From CAZGSN01 sp964371655 (GTDB taxonomy: Bacteria; Desulfobacterota; Binatia; HRBIN30), in the NCBI GenBank assembly GCA_964371655.1, contig CAYJOD010000132.1, positions 1-14,310 of the forward strand: a stretch of 14,310 nucleotides of DNA. The letters run 5' to 3'. The notes beneath the pieces are model-generated. The model saw only the letters and a program-made list of their open reading frames with translations, was not told the origin of the DNA and made no database searches. Below are positions 1 through 5,800 of this stretch, one piece after another. How positions within the stretch are numbered: position 1 is the first letter of the stretch; the number at the start of each line of letters is the position of its first letter. The translations under genes and the position numbers were made by a program.

Positions 1-8
1 TCCGGTGC

Positions 9-36
9 CCGGTTTTCCGTTTCCTGTTTTCCATTC
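9..36 (+). repeat. Dispersed CCGGTTTTCC-type extragenic repeat, copy 1
   Basis: A 28-base pyrimidine-rich segment that begins CCGGTTTTCC and ends GTTTTCCATTC. By hand it matches 25 of 28 positions of 10346-10373, and its reverse complement resembles 10282-10309. It lies in the 132-base gap beyond the 3' end of the ATPase gene, next to a second repeat type. I see no ORF associated with it. Confidence 0.6.
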
Positions 37-50
37 GGATTTATCGACAG

Positions 51-82
51 TCTCCTTCGGGAGAGGGCCGGGGTGAGGGTGA
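51..82 (+). repeat. GGGAGAGGGCCGGGGTGAGGG extragenic repeat, copy 1
   Basis: Bases 59-82 are identical over 24 positions to 11940-11963. Here the 5' part forms a small hairpin, TCTCC (51-55), TTCG loop, GGAGA (60-64). The copy sits downstream of the convergently oriented ATPase stop at 133, so it could contribute to a transcript end, but there is no U tract. Repeats of the CCCTCACCC...GAGAGGG type are widespread extragenic elements in bacteria. The remaining bases (83-132) show nothing I can name. Confidence 0.65.
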
Positions 83-132
83 TTTGCTGTAAGCGTCCAG
101 GGACGATCTGCGTCGGCGTCACCCGATCACCG

Positions 133-1014
133 TCACGTCCGTGTGGCTGCGCCCACCAGGCTCGATGCCTTCGCCTCCACCTTGCGCAAGTCCTCCTCGT
201 GTTTGAGGACGAGGCTGAGGGTTTGGCGCACGGCGGCGACGTCGAGCTCCTTGATGCCGAGGGCGCGCAGGGCGCGGGCCCAATCGAGGGTTTCGGCGAT
301 GCTCGGCGACTTGCGCAGATCGAGCTTACGCAGGCCGTTGACGAAGCGCGCGACCTGATCGCGCAGGCGGGCGTCGAGCTCGGGGACCTTGCGCGCGACG
401 ATCTCCCTTTCGATCTCGATCCCTGGGAAGTCCAGGTACAGATAGAGACAGCGACGCTTGAGCGCCTCTGAAAGCTCGCGAGCGCGATTCGAGGTGAGCA
501 CGACGACGGGGCGGTGCAGAGCGCTGATGGTGCCGAGCTCCGGCACGCTGACCTGGAAGTCGCTCAGCACCTCGAGCAGAAAGGCTTCGAACTCCTCGTC
601 GGCCTTATCGATCTCATCGATTAGGAGCACGACCTTGGTGGGCGCGCTGATCGCACGTAGCAGCGGGCGTTCGAGCAGGTAGTCGCGCGAGAAGACGTGC
701 TGGCTGACCGCCGACCAATCCAGATGCTGCCCACGGTCGGCTTGAATGCGCAGCAGTTGTTTCTGGTAGTTCCACTCGTACAAGGCCTTGGCCTCGTCGA
801 GACCTTCGTAGCACTGCAGACGGATCAGCTCGGTTTGCAGAGTTGCCGCCAGAACCTTGCCGAGCTCGGTTTTGCCGGCCCCGGCAGGACCCTCGACCAG
901 CAGCGGCTTCTCCAGGACGAGGGCAAGGTAGAGAACCAGCTCGACGCGCGCGGTCGTCAGGTAGCGGGCCCGCTCTAATCCCGCATGCACAAGCTCCGGT
1001 GTGATCGTGGTCAT
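133..1014 (-). CDS. MoxR/CoxD-type AAA+ ATPase
   Basis: A 293-aa AAA+ ATPase of the MoxR class, which remodels or activates protein partners using ATP, often metal-cofactor enzymes or VWA-domain proteins. Visible motifs: Walker A GPAGAGKT (42-49), Walker B LLIDEID with the acidic pair at 133-134, sensor 1 LTSN (173-176) and an arginine-finger-like RR at 187-188. The segment YEGLDEAKALYEWNYQ (69-84) recalls CoxD-like members, which usually work with a VWA protein (CoxE); none is seen in the 132 bases downstream. I chose the ATG at 1014 because it overlaps the stop of the upstream phosphatase as ATGA. A longer reading to 1092 would run 26 codons into that gene with atypical sequence. Family assignment is firm; the client is unknown. 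Confidence 0.93.
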   Translation of the reverse strand: MTTITPELVHAGLERARYLTTARVELVLYLALVLEKPLLVEGPAGAGKTELGKVLAATLQTELIRLQCYEGLDEAKALYEWNYQKQLLRIQADRGQHLDWSAVSQHVFSRDYLLERPLLRAISAPTKVVLLIDEIDKADEEFEAFLLEVLSDFQVSVPELGTISALHRPVVVLTSNRARELSEALKRRCLYLYLDFPGIEIEREIVARKVPELDARLRDQVARFVNGLRKLDLRKSPSIAETLDWARALRALGIKELDVAAVRQTLSLVLKHEEDLRKVEAKASSLVGAATRT

Positions 1015-1889
1015 TCGCTCTCGAAGGCGGCGGCCGGCGCCGGCAGAATCCGGGCGAGCGCATGTGGATAGACCCACAACGTTACGACCCAAAGAAGCGA
1101 AATCGCCACGAACAGCGCGAGCGGCTGGGCGGCGAGCTTCGCGATGATGCCGGCGACGGGTGCGAGGATCAAGACTCCAACGCCAGCGGCGGCGACGCGC
1201 TGTGGGGTGCTAGCGCGTACAGCGGCTGGCTGGGGCAACCACACCGTGGCGAGGAAGAAGCCCAGAAGGCAGCCGGAGAGCATGGCCAGCGACGGATCGC
1301 GGCTGAGCACGGTCGCTGCGAGCGACGCCAATAACGCCGCGCCGACAAATTGCGCCGTACCCTCGAAGTTGCGTTCGGCCAACTGCAGCAACGGACGCGG
1401 CGCGATCCACATGGTCGCCGCGCCGAGAATGAGACCGCCGAGTACGTCGATGGGAAAGTGGGCGCCGAGGTAGATGCGCGAAAAGGAGATCAGGACGATC
1501 ATCAGGGCGCACAGCACCGACACCCAGCGGCGCGCGATCCACAGGGCGACGAAGCCCCAGAAGACTACCGCACCTTGGGTGTGCCCACTGGGAAACGATG
1601 CGCTGTGCTCTTGCAGAGGCCGCAGGTCGATGACGCGGGCGAGGGCTGGATTCGGGCGTGGGGTATTGAAGCCGAGCTTGACGGCGGTGTTCACATACGC
1701 CGACACCATGATCAGCAAAAACAGGACCGACGCTTGGCGGCGATCGACGACCCAGAACAGCGGTGCGCAGACGAAATAGTAGAGGGTGTGCGAGCCCAAA
1801 TCCGTGACGATACGAAAGAACGCGTCGAGACCGGGATTGGCCCACGTCGCCACCCAATGAAAAGCGCCATAGCCCGCAAGTAGATCCAT
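1011..1889 (-). CDS. PAP2-family integral membrane phosphatase
   Basis: A 292-aa polytopic membrane protein of the type 2 phosphatidic acid phosphatase (PAP2) superfamily. The three signature motifs are present: K71-x6-R78-P79 (KLGFNTPRP), PSGH at 100-103 with the catalytic-loop His103, and S137-R138-x5-H144-x3-D148 (SRIYLGAHFPID). Family members remove phosphate from lipid phosphates such as undecaprenyl or phosphatidyl-glycerol phosphates on the outer face of the membrane. The C-terminal half (about 160-280) adds further hydrophobic segments beyond the minimal domain. I chose the ATG at 1889; an in-frame TTG at 1898 would add three residues, and neither has a strong Shine-Dalgarno. The stop overlaps the start of the AAA ATPase gene by four bases, which implies one transcript. 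The substrate cannot be told from sequence. Confidence 0.93.
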   Translation of the reverse strand: MDLLAGYGAFHWVATWANPGLDAFFRIVTDLGSHTLYYFVCAPLFWVVDRRQASVLFLLIMVSAYVNTAVKLGFNTPRPNPALARVIDLRPLQEHSASFPSGHTQGAVVFWGFVALWIARRWVSVLCALMIVLISFSRIYLGAHFPIDVLGGLILGAATMWIAPRPLLQLAERNFEGTAQFVGAALLASLAATVLSRDPSLAMLSGCLLGFFLATVWLPQPAAVRASTPQRVAAAGVGVLILAPVAGIIAKLAAQPLALFVAISLLWVVTLWVYPHALARILPAPAAAFESE

Positions 1890-2388
1890 GGCGCGCAACG
1901 TACATGCTCAGGGCTAGCGCAAGCAAGCCTGATAGGTTGTGAAGAAATCCATCTCGGGTCTCGGACCGCAGACCCCAGGGTCCGCAATGCTTGTGTTTCT
2001 CCTGAAGCCAGAGGCCCGATGCCTGAAGCCCAGACGACAAATTAACAGCCTCGGAGGCTTCGGTGCTCGGGGCTCCTGCTCGTGATGTTCACGCATCATG
2101 TAGGATGATCATCGACAGCAGCTCCGATGATCGTCGAGTGGCAATTCTCATGTGCGGTGATGTTTTTGTCGCATTGCGTCCACTTTTGGCCGCTATCAGC
2201 CGGTTCACGCGGAAACATTTGTGTTTTGGCGTGATCCGCTCTCTTGGCACGTACCTCGCACATTCGTGCGTTTATTTGGCGGCAATAGGGATTCCAACTA
2301 GCGAGGTGAGAGACTGGGCTCCGGCGGACCAAGATTCATCGAATAAATGGTGAGTTAATCGATTGATCATGAAATGGTGACGAGCGAG
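1890..2388. other. Long intergenic region without a supported gene
   Basis: About 500 bases between the start of the phosphatase gene and the structured leader. Open frames here (for example 2063-2353 plus and 2096-2332 minus) have no ribosome binding site, no recognisable domain and biased composition. It holds a 9-base direct repeat CCTGAAGCC (2001-2009, 2022-2030), the paired palindromes at 2104-2136 and an AATCGATT palindrome at 2357-2364. The 2140-2380 part is more AT-rich than the flanking genes and is the likely place for promoters of the secreted-protein genes, but I cannot pick a convincing -35/-10 pair. Confidence 0.6.
2104..2136. promoter_or_regulatory. Paired palindromes / hairpin, possible operator
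   Basis: GATGATCATC (2104-2113) is a perfect 10-base palindrome, and CGATGATCGTCG (2125-2136) is a near-palindrome with the same TGATC core. Their centres are 22 bases apart, about two helical turns. The two also pair with each other as an 11-bp stem (2104-2114 with 2125-2135, one G-T) around a 10-base loop. No U tract follows on either strand, so a terminator is unlikely. The site lies about 215 bases upstream of the phosphatase gene. A dimeric repressor site is inference. Confidence 0.35.
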
Positions 2389-2512
2389 TGGCTAGGTGCC
2401 GGTCGCTCTTGTGTTACGCAGATGCGGAACGCGGAGTGTCACCGTCGGGGCGTTGTAATCATGGAGACAAGGCCGGTTCGGTTAGACGAAGAGCAATGCC
2501 GGTCCCTAGCCA
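2389..2512 (+). promoter_or_regulatory. Candidate structured RNA leader upstream of secreted-protein genes
   Basis: Bases 2389-2403 (TGGCTAGGTGCCGGT) pair with 2498-2512 (GCCGGTCCCTAGCCA) with one mismatch and two G-T wobbles. After a small asymmetric internal loop, GCTCTT (2405-2410) pairs with AAGAGC (2489-2494). About 78 bases are enclosed, with weaker internal helices possible, such as AACGC (2428-2432) with GCGTT (2450-2454). The closing stem ends 21 bases before the Shine-Dalgarno (2534-2540) of the next ORF. The layout suits a cis-acting leader, but it does not match any riboswitch consensus I can recall, and it could be a palindromic insertion. Confidence 0.4.
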
Positions 2513-2548
2513 GTGATCCAACACCCTAGATCCAAGAGGACTAAACGA

Positions 2549-2863
2549 ATGAGTACTTCGACCTGCAACGCCCCACCGGTTACGGTGGCGGGCGAACCAG
2601 ACAAGCTGAACCAACGGCGGCCAACCATATACGTCCCGGCGCTGCCTCGATCGGCCACACGGCAGTGGATGCGGCGAAGCCGCGGCGCGCTAATTCTTCT
2701 CTTGGTCTCCGCTCTCGCGCTCCTGTCATCCACGGCAGCGCGCGCCGCCACGACACTCACGGTCACTCCGATCACGTGGAATACGGTTGGTCTCGACAGC
2801 AATAGCGCCACCACCGGCCCCTATCGCGTCCCCGTGGGTGGGATGTGGGCGCGTTCCTCGTGA
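2549..2863 (+). CDS. Short exported ORF, probable truncated N-terminus of a larger secreted protein
   Basis: A 104-aa ORF. The ATG at 2549 has AAGAGGA (2534-2540) at 8 bases; an upstream in-frame ATG at 2513 has no comparable site. Residues 41-66 form an Arg-rich start, a hydrophobic core (ALILLLVSALALLSS) and an Ala-rich cleavage site near ARA-ATT: a clear signal peptide. The mature part starts TTLTVTPITWNTVGLDSN and runs to YRVPVG. From memory this is how some large DUF11-type secreted proteins begin, continuing with GARVCN. Here it changes abruptly to GMWARSS and stops, leaving only about 38 mature residues. The stop TGA (2861-2863) overlaps the Shine-Dalgarno of the giant gene downstream, so the two may be co-translated. 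It is either a remnant or a genuine small secreted peptide. Confidence 0.55.
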   Translation: MSTSTCNAPPVTVAGEPDKLNQRRPTIYVPALPRSATRQWMRRSRGALILLLVSALALLSSTAARAATTLTVTPITWNTVGLDSNSATTGPYRVPVGGMWARSS

Positions 2864-2868
2864 GGAAG
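2862..2868 (+). promoter_or_regulatory. Shine-Dalgarno deciding the start of the giant secreted protein
   Basis: GAGGAAG lies just upstream of the ATG at 2872, with GAGG six bases from it. An in-frame GTG at 2845 has no such site. The first two bases belong to the stop codon of the preceding ORF, so ribosomes finishing there could reinitiate. Confidence 0.7.
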
Positions 2869-2871
2869 ACA

Positions 2872-5800
2872 ATGGCCATAGAGCAAGATGTGTTGTGTCG
2901 ACCGGTAGTTACAGCGGGCCGCGAGGGAAAACTCCGCCAGAAGCGCAGCAGCAAATGGGCGCACGGAGCCGCTGTCGAGCGGGCTTTCATCAGCACTATC
3001 GCCCTGGCGATTCTATTGTCCGCAACGGTCGCTGCGGGGCAGGTGACACAGCAGTTCTGCGCATCCGTCCCATCGCAGCCCACCGACTGGAGTACGACGG
3101 TCAGCCTGAGCAAGTTCAACCCCGCCCTCGGGGCACTGAGCACGGTCGATTTGACGGTGTCGGTGACCAGCATCCAGGATTTGGGCGTAGAGAATCTACA
3201 GGGCGCTTCTGCGACGGTGACCGGTACTGGCACGGCAAAAGTCACGCTGACACCGCCGACACTCCCCAAGCTCTCGGCGACCGCCACCAATACGATCAAT
3301 ACCGTTCTTGCCGCCTATGATGGGACGACGGATTTTGCCGGACCCTCTGGTTTCACCGTAACCAATGCCACGGCGAGCGCGAACGCAAACCACTCGCCCT
3401 ATCTGCCGATGTCGGATTTTGCCGGCAGCGGCAGCGTGAGCATGGTGATCGCTGCCGTCGGCTCGTTCTCTGCAAGCGGGGGTGGAAACCTGGTTACGCA
3501 GGCGACGACTAGTGCCGCTGCCACCGTCTGCGTGACCTACACCTACTTTCTGTTCACCCCCACCTCGACGCCGACCAACACCCCGACACTAACACCGTCG
3601 CTTACTCGAACCGTTACGCCAACGGTGACGAATACCTCGACCCCGACCATCACCCCGACGATCACGAATACGCCAACCATCACGAATACGCCGACGATCA
3701 CCGGCACGGCGACAATAACGCCCACTCACACTTCGACGCGGACCCCGACGAATACCGCCTCGATCACGGCGACTCGGACGCCCACCAATACCCCGACCAT
3801 CACTCTCACCGCGACGATTACGGCAACGCCGACGATCACCCCAACGATTACCAACACGCCGACAATCACCGTCACGCCAACCATCTCTCCGACGGCGACG
3901 ATCACGCCGACGCCAACGATTACCAACACCCCCCTGCCGACGGCTACGATTACTCCGACGCGGACGCCGACGAATACCCGGACTCAAACGCCCACGCGAA
4001 CGTCCACAGCAACACAAACGCCTACCAACACGCCGACGCTCACACCGACTATCACGTTGACCAGAACTCCGACCGACACTCCAACGATTACCAGCACCCC
4101 GACCATCACCGACACACCGACCACTACCGGCACTCCCACCGAAACCGGCACGCGAACGCCAACACCCACGATCACCGAAACGCCGACGATCACGGGTACG
4201 CCGACCATTACCGGCACGCCCACCGTGACCGGAACGCGGACCTCAACCCCGACTATCACCAATACCGCCACCACCACGGCGACGGCTACCGCCACGCCCA
4301 CGCCGACCGATAGCCTCACCTTTTGCCAAGACGCCTCTCAACAGATTACTTCGTACTCGGCGACCCTGGTGGTGGACAAGTTTGATCCGATGGTCGGCGT
4401 CCTCACCGGCGTCAACGTCGTCTTGTTCGGATCGGTGGGGCAAGACTTGAAAGTGGAGAACGGCGATCCTGTCCCCCAGACCATGCACGTGAGTGGAACC
4501 GCCGACTTGGTTGTAACGACCGCATCGATACCGGGGTTCCCCGGTCTCGAGGTGGTGCTGACACACTCGCTTGACGGGGCCGTCGGCGCGTTCGATGGAA
4601 CCGTCGACTTCGTTGGGCCGTCGGCACTAGCCGCGCTGAACGTCATGGATAGTGATACCCAGGTACTTTCACCCTACCTGCCTGTCAGCGACTTCTTGGG
4701 CCCCGGCACCGTCGTATTCGACCTGACGGCCGATGGGACCTCCTCGGCAAGCGGCGCCGGCAACACCTATTCGCAGGTACGCACGTTTGCCGCTGCCACC
4801 GTGTGCGTGACGTACTTCTATGCGGTACCGACGGCGACGCCGACAAGTACGCCAACAGCGACGCCGGCCGTATCCGATACACCAGCGGTGACCGTGACAC
4901 CCACTCCGACCAACACCACCCCGCCGACCAACACGCCGACCCTTACGGCCACCTCTACGGCAACCGACACGCCTACGTTTACTCCGACGCAGACTTCGAC
5001 GAGTACGCCAACGACCACTCCAACGACGACCCTAACCGACACTCCGACGGAAACGCCGACGGATACTCCCACGACTACGTCGACAAGTACCCCGACAAGC
5101 ACTTCGACCCGAACGCCGACAGACACGCCGACGCGTACGGCCACGGCAACGCCAACGTTCACACCACTCCCGGTCCGCCTCGGCGACTTCGTGTGGAATG
5201 ACATCAATCAGGATGGCATCCAGGACGACGGGGAACTCGGAATCGGCGGGGTTGCCGTGAGCCTGCTGGACGCCGACGAGGTCGTGATTGCGACCACGAC
5301 GACCAGTGCAAGGGGTGCCTACCAATTTACCGGACTTCCATCGGGGACGTACCTGCTGCAGTTCACGCTGCCGGACGGTTTCGCGTGGAGCGCGCCGCAC
5401 CAGGGTGACAATATTCGGGCCGATAGCGACATCGATGCAAGCACAGGTCGCAGCGGGCCGGTGACGCTCGGTGCAGGCCAGGCCAATCTGACGATCGACG
5501 CGGGCGTGCACGATGCATCGGCGGGGCCGCCGACGCCGACGCCAGGTGGATTCATCGACGTGGCGCTGAACCAGATAAACGAGAACCTTTACACCTGCAG
5601 CAACGGCACCATCCGCATGTCGGTGCGTAACATGGGAACCGGCACCCGCGATGCCACGGTGGGCCCGATCAGTATCGCCGACACGTTGCCGGACGCATTC
5701 ACCTTCCTGACATTCAACGGAGACGGGTGGACATGTTCCGCGGTTGGCCAGTCCATTACCTGTACCTACGCGGAAACGCTGGCCCCGAACGCCGAGATCT

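Noticed and set aside
2063..2353. Plus-strand 96-codon and minus-strand 78-codon open frames in the intergenic region
   Set aside because: No Shine-Dalgarno, no domain or membrane pattern, non-ATG start for the plus-strand frame, and composition unlike the neighbouring genes.
3556..4308. CRISPR-like array from the regular short repeats
   Set aside because: The units are in-frame degenerate Thr/Pro codons inside one long gene, without constant repeats or unique spacers.
3543..4319. Long minus-strand open frames rich in Val-Gly opposite Thr/Pro tract 1 (also 4818-5207)
   Set aside because: They are the reverse complement of ACN/CCN codon runs, have no ribosome binding sites and are VGV composition artefacts.
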